From: DATGZX01 sp035296965
Lineage (GTDB): Bacteria; Planctomycetota; Planctomycetia; Gemmatales; Gemmataceae
Length of the DNA: 24,883 nt
Reading direction: 5' to 3'
Assembly (NCBI GenBank): GCA_035296965.1
Contig: DATGZX010000113.1
Coordinates: forward strand, 1-24,883
Of the stretch, positions 7,077 to 15,049 are shown piece by piece. The notes under the pieces were generated by a model. The model did no database searches. It was not told the DNA's origin and saw only the letters and a program-made list of their open reading frames with translations. The number at the start of each line of letters is the position of its first letter. Positions within the stretch are counted from its first letter, which is position 1. A program made the translations under genes and the position numbers.

Positions 7077-8687
7077 TTAAGAGCGGTTGAAGTATTCATC
7101 GGAGCTCAAGATGGCCGCCTGGACGACCTCCAAGTCGACGCCCGCTTGAAGCTCCCCTGTCCAGACCTGCAAGCCAAACGGGTCGGCCTGGCGGCGCAGG
7201 AAATGCAAGTAGATCATCTGTACGGCATCGGTGTCCCCTTCGAGACTTTGCACCAAGTCCAAGGCGATGGCGGCGCGCGGAGCGCCGCTCGCCAGCAAGC
7301 CTCCCCAGAAAGAGGCGCCGCCGGCATCGATGGCCCGGCCGAAGACATCCTGATACGCCCCTTGCAAATAGCCGGTGTTGTTGTTGCCATGCAGGCCGAA
7401 GTACTCGGCCGAACCTAACAAGTTCGCTTCGAGACGCTCGACGCTACCTCCCGCAGCCAGAAACGCCGTCCAGGAGCTTAGACCCAAGGGGTCGACGATT
7501 CGATGGAACAGATTATTGTAGAACTGCGCGACCACGATGCCGTGGTACTCGGGACTCGCCTCGAACCCAAGGACGACCTGAGACCGACTGACACCGAGGT
7601 TCAGCTGCGCGGTCCAGGAGGCTAATCCGCCCGCGTCCGGCGCCCGGCCCAGGAGGTCGGCGTACAGATTGGTGACGAATGTTGCGTTGTGCGGATTGGG
7701 GGGAGATGACAGCACGGCGCGGCCGATCTTGTTGCCATTATCTTCGACAAACCAGACATTGCCGTCCGGGCCCGCCGCGATTCCTTGGGGGTTACTGACA
7801 GGCGTTGGGATGGCAAATGTGCTAACGGCCCCTGAAGACGTGATGAATCCGATTTTGTTATCGAACGAGTCGGTGAACCAGACGTTGCCGTCCGGCCCGC
7901 CCGTGACGTCGGAGAATTCATTAACCCCGGGCGTGGGGAATGAGGTGGGGACACCGTTGGGAGTGATGCGGTCGATCCTCTGCGCAAACTCAATCGCGGG
8001 GGACCAGAGATTGCCATCCGGCCCGGCCGCGATAAATCCCGACGCGGTATTCAGCGTGGTAAATTCTCTGGCCGCACCTGCCGGCGCGATCCGAGCGATC
8101 GTGGGCGCATTCGACGCTGCATACCAGAGATTGCCACCCGGCCCCGCCGTGATCCCAACCGGTACTCCATTTGCGAATGCCTGGAACAGCGTAACGAACC
8201 CGGCGGGCGTCATGCGGGCGATCAGGTTCGTTGGTCCCTCGCTCACCCAAAGGTTGCCATCCGCCCCCGTGGTTATTGCTTCCACGTTAGTGCCGGCATT
8301 CAACAGGAGGAACTGGGATAGCACACCTGAAGGAGTGATGCGGCCGATTTCGGAAAGCCCTGCCTCGACGAACCAGATGTTGCCGTCGGGCCCTTTCGTG
8401 ATCGCTTCCGGCTGACTGCCAACCGGTAAGGGGAACTCGGTGATGATGCCTGCCGGAGTGATGCGGCCGATCTTGTCCGCCGCCGATTCGGTAAACCATA
8501 GATTGCCATCCGCGCCAGCCGTCATGCCGAACGGATGGCTCGCCGGCGTGGGGATGGGAAACTCCTGAATTGTGACCGCCAGTAGACATCGAGATTCGAG
8601 AGCTTCCAGCGTCGGCAGGCTTGCTCGGAGCCGGCGCCTCGATGACGACTGTCTCGAAGGAGCATGCGGGAAGGTTGTGCGACTCAT
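7077..8687 (-). CDS. Exported beta-propeller (virginiamycin-B-lyase-like) protein with DUF4214 tail
   Basis: The start chosen is the ATG at 8687, preceded by AGGAG at 9-13 nt; the frame extends further up but without a better site. The product has 536 residues. The N-terminus is Arg-rich and then reads LEALESRCLLA (about 27-37), the motif found at the front of many exported planctomycete proteins. From about 40 to 335 there are repeated blades of the type AGPDGNLWFTE followed by IGRITPAG, as in Vgb/SMP-30-like propellers. The last part (about 345-536) carries DUF4214 repeats (VTNLYADLLGRAPDAGGLASW and similar). Vgb is a streptogramin lyase, but propellers of this kind in planctomycetes are mostly uncharacterised. 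I see no basis for claiming lyase activity. It is transcribed against the preceding sigma fusion. Confidence 0.82.
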   Translation of the reverse strand: MSRTTFPHAPSRQSSSRRRLRASLPTLEALESRCLLAVTIQEFPIPTPASHPFGMTAGADGNLWFTESAADKIGRITPAGIITEFPLPVGSQPEAITKGPDGNIWFVEAGLSEIGRITPSGVLSQFLLLNAGTNVEAITTGADGNLWVSEGPTNLIARMTPAGFVTLFQAFANGVPVGITAGPGGNLWYAASNAPTIARIAPAGAAREFTTLNTASGFIAAGPDGNLWSPAIEFAQRIDRITPNGVPTSFPTPGVNEFSDVTGGPDGNVWFTDSFDNKIGFITSSGAVSTFAIPTPVSNPQGIAAGPDGNVWFVEDNGNKIGRAVLSSPPNPHNATFVTNLYADLLGRAPDAGGLASWTAQLNLGVSRSQVVLGFEASPEYHGIVVAQFYNNLFHRIVDPLGLSSWTAFLAAGGSVERLEANLLGSAEYFGLHGNNNTGYLQGAYQDVFGRAIDAGGASFWGGLLASGAPRAAIALDLVQSLEGDTDAVQMIYLHFLRRQADPFGLQVWTGELQAGVDLEVVQAAILSSDEYFNRS

Positions 8688-9049
8688 GATGGAGACTCCT
8701 TGACATGCGCCATGGATGAGTTGTTTTACGGCAACGAGGGGTACTCCACTTGTACCACACAAGGCGGCGATGGCAAGGGCCTGTCACTGTTGTGGCGCCA
8801 GTCCATAATCGACCTGAGGCAACATTGTGCCGCAGGCTGTGCTAAACCCGGCCTCTAAGTATCATCCCCGGCTGCGCCCACATTTACCTACACGGGCCGC
8901 CGCTGCTTGTCGTCTTTAGCGTCGACATCGGGACCTTGGTAGGATGTGTGCTCCGGCCTGGCCGTGGCGTCATGCCGAAAACGTGAACACTTTTTGTTCT
9001 CAGCGGGAACTACTTTGCGGAGAACCGATAACGGTTGTGAGGGACGGGC
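8688..9049. other. Divergent intergenic region
   Basis: The region lies between the beta-propeller gene (minus) and the third sigma fusion (plus) and should hold both promoters. A 5-bp inverted repeat (GAACA at 8985-8989, TGTTC at 8995-8999) is the only structure I noticed. I see no convincing -35/-10 pair and no small gene. Confidence 0.4.
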
Positions 9050-12000
9050 ATGGCTGGGGCAAGCCTGAACGAGTTTCTCCGTTGCCTGACGCGCGGAATG
9101 ACGGCCGAGACGCTGGCTGACCGTTCCGACCGAGAGCTTGTGGAACAGGCGCTCGCCAAACGTGACGAGGCGGCGCTTCAGGCCATCGTGCGCCGCCACG
9201 GTCCCATGGTCTATCGTGTCTGCTGGCGGAACTTGGAGCATCCGCAAGACGCCGAGGATGCCTTCCAGGCGACGTTCCTGGTTCTCGCCCAGAAACTGCC
9301 CGCGCTGCGCAAGCATGCTTCCCTGGCCAGTTGGCTGCATGGGGTGGCTCACCGAATCGCCCTCAAAGCCAAGGCCCAAGCCGCTGCCCGGCGGCGCCGC
9401 GAACAGCAAGCATCACGGCCCAACACCCGGCCGCCCGATGATGTAACGTGGGGTGAGTTGCGCTCCGCTCTCGATTGCGAGTTGAGCCAGCTTCCGGACA
9501 AGTGGCGGCAGCCGCTGATCCTGTGTTATTTGGAAGGCCGGACGCAGGAAGAATCGGCCAGCCAATTGGGATGGAGCAAGAGCACCCTCCGCCGGCGGTT
9601 GGAGGAGGCGCGAGTGGCTTTAGCGGCTCGTCTGAACGGGCGTGGCATCGTCTTGCCGGCAGCCCTGTCCGCGGTGTTGCTCTCCGATTGCCTTGCCTCG
9701 GCGGCGCCGGCGCCTGGGTTTGTCGCTTCGACGGTTGAGGCCGCGGCCGGCGTTGTGGCTGGAAACTCGGTCGCTACGGCCGCTTCCGCCAAGGTCGCCG
9801 CTCTTACAGAAGGAGTGCTGAAAACCATGTTCCTGACCTCTCTCAAGTCGAGAGCGACGCTCTTGCTGGTAGTGGGGCTGATGGCCACCGGTGCGGCCGG
9901 ACTAAACTTCCCATTCCTGGCGGGTGAAGAACCAAAAGACGCTGCTACGAAAGTAGAATCGCAGGCGGCCCCAAAAGGGAAAGATTCGGAGACAAAGGCG
10001 GACGAAGGCCGCAATGACGCCAAGAGCCTGCAAGGGGAATGGCAAGCCGTCGATGGCGAGAAGGGCGGGAAGACGATTGCGGAGGACCCCCAGGATCTGA
10101 GGATTATCTTCAAGGGAGACGAGATCACTCTTCTCGGGGAGGGGAAGATGAAGTACAGGCTCGACACCGGGAAGTCGCCGCGCGAGTTGCACATTGAAGT
10201 TTTGGACGGCGAGCTAAAAGGCCAGACACTTCGAATGATTTATTCATTGGAGAAGGACGAGTTGAAGTTGTGCATGCCTTTAGCCGCCACAAAAGCCCGC
10301 CCCACGGAATTCAAAACGAAACCCGGCAGTAACTTGTTGCTGCTCGTGCTGCGCCGCGCCCCCAAGGATGCGGCCGGCGTCAAGAGGCCGGATGACCTCG
10401 CCAACGTCAAGCGAGAATGGCGTCGGGCCGACGCTGCACCCGACGGCAATTACAAGCTCTCCTACGTGTGGCAAACTAATGAAGAGACGTTCTGCCTCAT
10501 CAAGCTGAAAACGATAGACGGCAAGCAATCGGCCGGGCTTGTTGACACTTTTGAGGGTGAGGTAACCGACGTGCGCACCCTGGTGCCGACAATACCGCCG
10601 CCCTCGGGGCGGACGGGCCAAGCCCCGGCCAAGGGTGTGCCCATTCGGTTTGTCTGCACGAGGCCCTTGGGCGATTTGATTTTTGAGGGCAGCTTCTTCC
10701 CGCCGTCTCTGGAAGCACGGGGGCATTTGGAGCTGGGCGGAGTTGCCCTTCCAGCGACTCTCACGGCAACAGACCTCACGAAACTGAAATTCGCCACGCG
10801 GAGTCTACCCGTCACGCCGCTGCAAAAGGCCCTGGAGCTCAGGGGCACGGTAGATGCTCTGCGACGGCGGGCTGAATTCGCGAAAGTCGCGGAAGAGAAG
10901 GCCGGGCTCGTAAAGAAGGCCGCGCAGGCAGAAAAACAAACGCTCGTTGAAGCCCCGAAGCTTTTCCGGGAAGGGTTCGAGAAATACCCGGACGATCCAC
11001 TGATTTTCGGCGCTGCCGTGGACGCGGCACGATTCGCGACCAAGTACCAAATTCCGGCGGACCAGCTTCGCGCCATGATTGCCAAGGCCGACAAGACCGC
11101 GGCGAGCTATGGGCGCGGTTGGCAGCGGGAGTTCCATCTGCAAATCGCCGTCGCACTGGCGCCGCAGAAGGATTACGCGGCCCTGGCGTTGGGCATCGCC
11201 ACGCGCCTGGAAAAGGAACTCGTACCCGCCGACGCCGCCGCGACGCGGCAGCGCGTGCTAAAGGCGCTGGCCGCCGTCGAGGCCAACGCCGGGAGTTCCG
11301 CAGCCGTCCGGGAAACACTGGCCGGTCTCCTCGCCAAGGTGGAAGAAACCCTGGACCGCGAATATCGCGCCAAGGTTCCGCCGTTCAAGCCGGTCTCGTT
11401 CACGGAGCATAAAGCCAAGAGCGATCGCGCCGTCGTGTTGGAGTTGTTCACCGGCACGCAATGCCCGCCCTGCGTCGCCGCGGCCGTGGCCTTCGACGCG
11501 CTGCACGAGACCTACCGGCCGGCTGACTTGGTCCTCCTTCAGTATCACCTGCACATTCCCGGTCCCGACCCATTGGCGAACCCCGACAGCCAAGCACGCT
11601 GGGCGTATTATGACAAGACGTTCCCGGCCAAGGCTCTCGGTTTCCCGACGACGCTGTTTAATGGAGCGCCCAAAGCTGTCGGCGGCGGCAACCTGGGGAT
11701 GGCGGAAGAGAAGTACAAGCAATATCGCCAGGTGATCGATCCTCTGCTTGAGACCAACAGCGCCGCGAAATTGTCGGCAAGCGCGGTCCAACAGGACAAC
11801 AAGATCAACATCAAAGCGGAAGTCACCGACCTCAAGCATCCGGGCGACAACGTCCGGCTGCGCCTGCTGCTGGTGGAGGAGACGGTCCGTTACGTCGGCG
11901 GCAACAGGGTGCGCTTCCACCACAACGTCGTCCGCAGCATGGTCGGCGGCGCGGACGGCTTCGCGCTTAAGGACAAGGACAGCAAGCACACCGCTGTCGT

Positions 12001-12202
12001 CGATCTGGATGTGCTGCGCAAGTCGCTGAACGGCTACCTGGATGATTACAACAACAACTGGCGGCCATTTCCAAACTCTGACCGCCCGCTCGATCTCGCC
12101 GACTTGCGACTGATCGCCTTAGTGCAAGACGATGCGACGCGCGAAATCCTACAAGCAGCACAGGTGGAGGTTATTTCGCCGGATAAGGCCGCTGCAAAGT
12201 AA
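9050..12202 (+). CDS. ECF sigma factor fused to TIGR03067 domain and a C-terminal CPPC thioredoxin-fold region
   Basis: The product has 1050 residues and starts at an ATG preceded by GAGGG. Sigma-70 region 2 lies at about 28-110 (QDAEDAFQATFLVLAQKL, LASWLHGVAHR) and region 4 at about 140-195 (LPDKWRQPLILCYLEGRT). A membrane helix follows at about 266-288, and a TIGR03067 domain at about 324-437 (SLQGEWQAVDGEKGGK). After a beta-rich segment and a helical segment (about 590-770), the C-terminal region (about 785-1050) begins with VLELFTGTQCPPCVAAAVAFD. Its CPPC pair (Cys805, Cys808) and the following FPTTLFNG loop fit a thioredoxin-like fold of the DUF1223/Omp28-like type. It is paralogous to the 4125-6770 gene through the TIGR03067 domain, but the thioredoxin domain is of a different kind. 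The role is inferred as membrane-linked, redox-responsive transcription control. Direct partners are not visible. Confidence 0.87.
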   Translation: MAGASLNEFLRCLTRGMTAETLADRSDRELVEQALAKRDEAALQAIVRRHGPMVYRVCWRNLEHPQDAEDAFQATFLVLAQKLPALRKHASLASWLHGVAHRIALKAKAQAAARRRREQQASRPNTRPPDDVTWGELRSALDCELSQLPDKWRQPLILCYLEGRTQEESASQLGWSKSTLRRRLEEARVALAARLNGRGIVLPAALSAVLLSDCLASAAPAPGFVASTVEAAAGVVAGNSVATAASAKVAALTEGVLKTMFLTSLKSRATLLLVVGLMATGAAGLNFPFLAGEEPKDAATKVESQAAPKGKDSETKADEGRNDAKSLQGEWQAVDGEKGGKTIAEDPQDLRIIFKGDEITLLGEGKMKYRLDTGKSPRELHIEVLDGELKGQTLRMIYSLEKDELKLCMPLAATKARPTEFKTKPGSNLLLLVLRRAPKDAAGVKRPDDLANVKREWRRADAAPDGNYKLSYVWQTNEETFCLIKLKTIDGKQSAGLVDTFEGEVTDVRTLVPTIPPPSGRTGQAPAKGVPIRFVCTRPLGDLIFEGSFFPPSLEARGHLELGGVALPATLTATDLTKLKFATRSLPVTPLQKALELRGTVDALRRRAEFAKVAEEKAGLVKKAAQAEKQTLVEAPKLFREGFEKYPDDPLIFGAAVDAARFATKYQIPADQLRAMIAKADKTAASYGRGWQREFHLQIAVALAPQKDYAALALGIATRLEKELVPADAAATRQRVLKALAAVEANAGSSAAVRETLAGLLAKVEETLDREYRAKVPPFKPVSFTEHKAKSDRAVVLELFTGTQCPPCVAAAVAFDALHETYRPADLVLLQYHLHIPGPDPLANPDSQARWAYYDKTFPAKALGFPTTLFNGAPKAVGGGNLGMAEEKYKQYRQVIDPLLETNSAAKLSASAVQQDNKINIKAEVTDLKHPGDNVRLRLLLVEETVRYVGGNRVRFHHNVVRSMVGGADGFALKDKDSKHTAVVDLDVLRKSLNGYLDDYNNNWRPFPNSDRPLDLADLRLIALVQDDATREILQAAQVEVISPDKAAAK
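9811..9829 (+). promoter_or_regulatory. Possible internal translation start before the membrane helix (third sigma fusion)
   Basis: AGGAG at 9811-9815 is followed after 11 nt by an in-frame ATG (9827-9829, residue 260). The GAA GGA codons used here are AT-richer than the GC-rich codons that prevail in this gene, and the same choice appears in the sigma/adaptor gene. Confidence 0.38.
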
Positions 12203-12447
12203 TGCGCGCCTCGCTGCTGATTGCTCAAATGCTGACTGAACAGGATGCTTGGTGCCCCGGCATCGGCAAGGAGACATCTGCCTGGACCGTTGCCGCGGAG
12301 ACTCCATAGATGCAGGCTGGGTTGTAGAGAGTGTCGCCAGGCGCCTGGGCGTTCGCAGTGAGGTCGGGGGCCTCGGTGACAGCTCTGACATGGTCCCCTG
12401 CGCGTGCCAGATGTCACGCCCTGGCTAATGACGATCCATGTCTCTCC
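12203..12447. other. Convergent intergenic region
   Basis: This stretch lies between the end of the third sigma fusion and the end of the TetR gene. It holds a 12-bp perfect palindrome (CCAGGCGCCTGG, 12337-12348). On the minus strand an open frame of about 62 codons (12225-12413) has no start codon. I see no clear terminator. Confidence 0.35.
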
Positions 12448-13035
12448 TCATTCCGGCCAAGCGCGCAAGGCTAGCTCCACGACCTGTTGCAGGTCCTTGC
12501 GGGTTGCGCCGCCCGCGGCCTGGACGGCCATCCCCTGGGCAACCGTCGTAATGTAGCGGGCGAGTGCAGCGGGGTCGGCCCGGGCGGACAGGTCCCCTTC
12601 CCTAAGTGCACGCCGGAAGCGCCGGCGCAGTGCAGCCTCACTGGCCGCACGGCGGGCGATCAATTCACGGCGAATGCAATCCCCTTCCTTGCCACAGGCA
12701 AGCGCCCCTTGTACCGCTAGACATCCGGGTGGGTTGCGCGGGTTGGTCAGCAGCTGGATGTTCCCATACAGCAGCCGCTCGGCGACGGCGCGCGCCGTCG
12801 GCTCGTCGAGCGCTGCGCGCACATGAGCTGCCGGTCCCGCGACATAGCGATCGAGTGCCTTGCGGAAGAGTTCTTCCTTGTTCCCAAAGGCTGCATAGAG
12901 GCTCGGGCGGTTGATGCCCATGGCCCTGGTCAGGTCCGGAAGGGACGTGCCTTCATAGCCTTTGCGCCAGAACACGAGGAGCGCCTGGTCGAGGGCCTTA
13001 TCGATGTCAAATGCGCGGGGACGCCCGATCGCCAC
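12448..13035 (-). CDS. TetR/AcrR-family transcriptional regulator
   Basis: The start is a GTG at 13035, chosen because GGGAGG stands 6 nt before it and because the protein then begins VAIGRPRAFDIDKALDQAL, exactly where TetR proteins begin. The 195-residue product has the TetR helix-turn-helix at about 8-55 (GYEGTSLPDLTRAMGINRPSLY, then AAFGNKEELFRKAL). The C-terminal half is helical and should bind a small ligand, with conserved-looking Cys residues (GCLAVQGALACG). Such proteins are usually dimeric repressors of adjacent genes. It is divergent from the dehydrogenase gene at 13211, and two matching palindromes lie in the shared upstream region, one 18 bp from the start. It therefore probably represses both itself and the dehydrogenase. 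Confidence 0.9.
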   Translation of the reverse strand: MAIGRPRAFDIDKALDQALLVFWRKGYEGTSLPDLTRAMGINRPSLYAAFGNKEELFRKALDRYVAGPAAHVRAALDEPTARAVAERLLYGNIQLLTNPRNPPGCLAVQGALACGKEGDCIRRELIARRAASEAALRRRFRRALREGDLSARADPAALARYITTVAQGMAVQAAGGATRKDLQQVVELALRAWPE

Positions 13036-13053
13036 GGCCAACCTCCCGAATTG

Positions 13054-13069
13054 TGTACCTACCGATACA
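13054..13069. promoter_or_regulatory. Operator-like palindrome 1 (TGTA-N8-TACA)
   Basis: The 16-bp site TGTACCTACCGATACA fits TetR-type operators and lies between the tetR-family gene and the dehydrogenase gene. It shares outer halves and a CGNTACA right half with the site at 13108-13123. Confidence 0.55.
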
Positions 13070-13107
13070 TTAGAGCACTTGTCGGGAGATTGCCACCGCA
13101 ATATATT

Positions 13108-13123
13108 TGTACTGATCGTTACA
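13108..13123. promoter_or_regulatory. Operator-like palindrome 2 (TGTA-N8-TACA)
   Basis: TGTACTGATCGTTACA has the same length and ends as the site at 13054-13069, with 54 bp between equivalent positions (about five helical turns). The twin arrangement in a divergent promoter region suggests joint control of both genes. Confidence 0.55.
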
Positions 13124-13210
13124 CAATCAGACTGCTTGTCAATGTGGACCGCTCTTGTTGGGATCTTTGGCAAAAAGGCAAGACTTCAAGAAACGAGAGG
13201 ATGAAGGTTC

Positions 13211-13972
13211 ATGAGCGCGAATGGAAAAAAACTGGCTGGCAAGATCGCTGTGGTGACGGGCGCTTCGAAGGGGATCGGCGCCGCCATCGCCAAACACCTG
13301 GCAGACGAGGGAGCGGCCGTGGTGGTTAACTATGCCTCGAGCAAAGATGGTGCCGAGCGCGTCGTTGCGGAGATCGCCGGCAAGGGCGGCAAGGCAATTG
13401 CCATTCAGGCCAACGTCAGCAAGAAGGCGGACATCGAACGTTTGTTTGCAGAGGCGAAGAAGGCATTCGGCAAGCTCGATATCCTCGTCAACAACGCCGG
13501 CGTCTACGAGTTCGCGCCGCTGGAGAGCGTGACGCCCGAACACTTCCATAAATTGTTTGACCTGAATGTGCTGGGCCTGATCCTCACGTCGCAGGAAGCG
13601 GTCAAACATTTCGGTGCTTCGGGCGGCAACATCGTCAATATCAGCTCGGTGGTCGCCACGGGGTCTTTGCCGAACATGTCGGTCTACAGCGCGACCAAGG
13701 CCGCCGTCGACGCCGTCACCAGGTCGCTTGCCAAGGAGCTGGGACCGCGGAAGATTCGCGTGAACTCTATCAACCCCGGTATGATCGAAACCGAAGGCGT
13801 GCATGCCGCTGGGATTGCGGACAGCGATTTCCGCAAGCAATTCGAAGCACAATCACCGCTCGGCCGGATCGGTCAGCCGCAGGACATCGCGCCTGCCGCC
13901 GTCTACCTCGCCTCTGCAGATTCATCCTGGATGACCGGCGAGACGCTTTATATCTCGGGCGGTGTGCGCTGA
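13211..13972 (+). CDS. Short-chain dehydrogenase/reductase (SDR, FabG-like)
   Basis: The 253-residue product is a classical SDR. It has the nucleotide-binding TGASKGIG (16-23), NNAG (94-97), a catalytic Asn (119), Ser (146), and Tyr159/Lys163 in YSATK, and a C-terminal YISGG. The residues after the second strand (NYASSKDG, no acidic residue at its end) suggest NADPH use. It probably reduces a carbonyl or oxidises an alcohol in the cytosol. The substrate cannot be told: FabG-type 3-oxoacyl reductases and xenobiotic-induced SDRs look alike. An isolated gene beside a TetR regulator, away from fatty-acid genes, favours an inducible detoxification role (inference). GAGAGG stands about 10 nt before the ATG. 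Confidence 0.92.
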   Translation: MSANGKKLAGKIAVVTGASKGIGAAIAKHLADEGAAVVVNYASSKDGAERVVAEIAGKGGKAIAIQANVSKKADIERLFAEAKKAFGKLDILVNNAGVYEFAPLESVTPEHFHKLFDLNVLGLILTSQEAVKHFGASGGNIVNISSVVATGSLPNMSVYSATKAAVDAVTRSLAKELGPRKIRVNSINPGMIETEGVHAAGIADSDFRKQFEAQSPLGRIGQPQDIAPAAVYLASADSSWMTGETLYISGGVR

Positions 13973-14131
13973 CTCGGGTGCGCCTGCAGGCTCGGCAGGA
14001 TTTCTTTGGGTAGGATGCAGCCTGGCGGAAGGCTGTGGAGGCCCGAGCGGCCCGCGAACGGACCTTGAGAAACGCCGCGTCCTAGCGTGCCACAGGAGGT
14101 TGCGCGCGTTTCCCTTTTGCAGGAGACCATC

Positions 14132-14393
14132 CTAGTGCTCTGTCAATTCTCGACTGAAGGGTTATCCAGCGATCCACGCATAAGAGAAAGAACGAAGATG
14201 AAGAGTAAGATTTGGAAGAAGATTAAGAGCAGGAGCACGAGAAAGAGCAGGACTCAATAGGCGGCGCAGGCATGACATCCTACTCTTAATCCGGATCGTG
14301 CTCTTCATCCTCTTCGTAATCGTAATCTTCCTCCTAAATTCTTACTCTTCCTTCAAAGTTTATCCCGTCAGCCGAAGATTGGAGGAACACTAG
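14132..14393 (-). mobile_element. Gene-less (MITE-like) copy of the four-helix-bundle element
   Basis: Read on the minus strand this 262-bp unit aligns with both ends of the 568-1206 element. It has the CTAG boundary, the terminal repeat, the purine-rich arm with AGGAAGAGTAAG, the start-codon region GATGTCATGCCTGCG, then directly the TGAGTCCTGCTCTTTCTC region and the pyrimidine-rich arm. About 390 bp containing almost the entire gene are missing. The two arms still pair (14200-14213 against 14336-14350, with one bulged base). Its own terminal repeats match at 18 of 26 positions inside the CTAGs. The CTAG at 14390-14393 contains the TAG stop of the response-regulator gene. Confidence 0.75.
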
Positions 14394-15049
14394 GCGTTTT
14401 GCAACCAGCCGTGCTGTAGGGCGTACCGCACGATTTCCGCACGGCCGCGCAGGCCCAGTTTTTCCATCGAACGGGCTTTATAGGTCTCGACGGTCTTCAC
14501 GCTCAGGTTGAGCCGGCCGGCAATTTCTTTATTGCTGTGGCCCGCGGCAATGAGGCGCAGCACCTCGGTTTCCCTTTCGCTCAACTCAATGCCCTCGGAA
14601 CCGCCTTTGCCCGTCGGGTTGCGCACGAAGCTGCCCACGACCTTGCCCGCCAGCGTCGGGTCCAGGTAGATGCCGCCGGCCGCCACCGTGCGGATGGCGC
14701 GGATCAACTCCTCCGCCGCGGCGCGTTTGAGCATGTAGCCCGACGCGCCGGCTTCCAGGAGCTGGCGCAGATAACCCTTGTCCTCGTGAACGGTGAGCGC
14801 CAACACTTTGACGCGCGGCCGCGCCTGCTTCAGTTGTTCGGTGGCCAGGGCGCCGTTCATTTCCGGCATGGAGACGTCCATGATCACGACGTCGGGCTGC
14901 AGTTGCTGGACCTGTTGGTACACGCTTCGACCGTCCGCCGCCTCGCCGCTCACCTCCATGTCGGGCTGCGCGTTGACGAGGGCCTTCAACCCTTCGCGGA
15001 CAACCGCGTGATCATCGGCCAAGAATACGCGCAGTTTAGTCAGGGCCAT
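14390..15049 (-). CDS. NarL/FixJ-family response regulator
   Basis: The ATG at 15049 has AGGAGA about 6-11 nt upstream, and the protein then begins with a canonical receiver. The 219 residues comprise a receiver domain (about 5-125) with the acidic pair Asp12/Asp13, the phospho-accepting Asp58 in DVVIMDVSMPEMNG, a Thr at the switch position (ALTVHED) and Lys108 (LKR). A LuxR-type helix-turn-helix follows at about 150-212 (LSERETEVLRLIAAGHSNKE, then VKTVETYKARSMEKLG). The start overlaps the end of the kinase gene by 14 bp, so the two are very likely co-translated partners. The stop codon TAG falls inside the CTAG that borders the short mobile element, which abuts the gene directly. Confidence 0.93.
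   Translation of the reverse strand: MALTKLRVFLADDHAVVREGLKALVNAQPDMEVSGEAADGRSVYQQVQQLQPDVVIMDVSMPEMNGALATEQLKQARPRVKVLALTVHEDKGYLRQLLEAGASGYMLKRAAAEELIRAIRTVAAGGIYLDPTLAGKVVGSFVRNPTGKGGSEGIELSERETEVLRLIAAGHSNKEIAGRLNLSVKTVETYKARSMEKLGLRGRAEIVRYALQHGWLQNA

Noticed and set aside
9004..9035. Autoregulatory ECF promoter (GGAAC-like -35) just before the third sigma fusion
   Set aside because: GGGAACT occurs, but no convincing -10 at the right distance, and the transcript would begin almost at the start codon.
12225..12413. Minus-strand open frame of about 62 codons with protein-like composition (TLYNPACIYGVSAATVQADV)
   Set aside because: No start codon and no ribosome site; too short to separate from chance in GC-rich DNA. 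A homology search of the translation would decide.
13139..13852. Minus-strand frame of 237 codons
   Set aside because: Antisense to the dehydrogenase gene, which has a full set of catalytic motifs.
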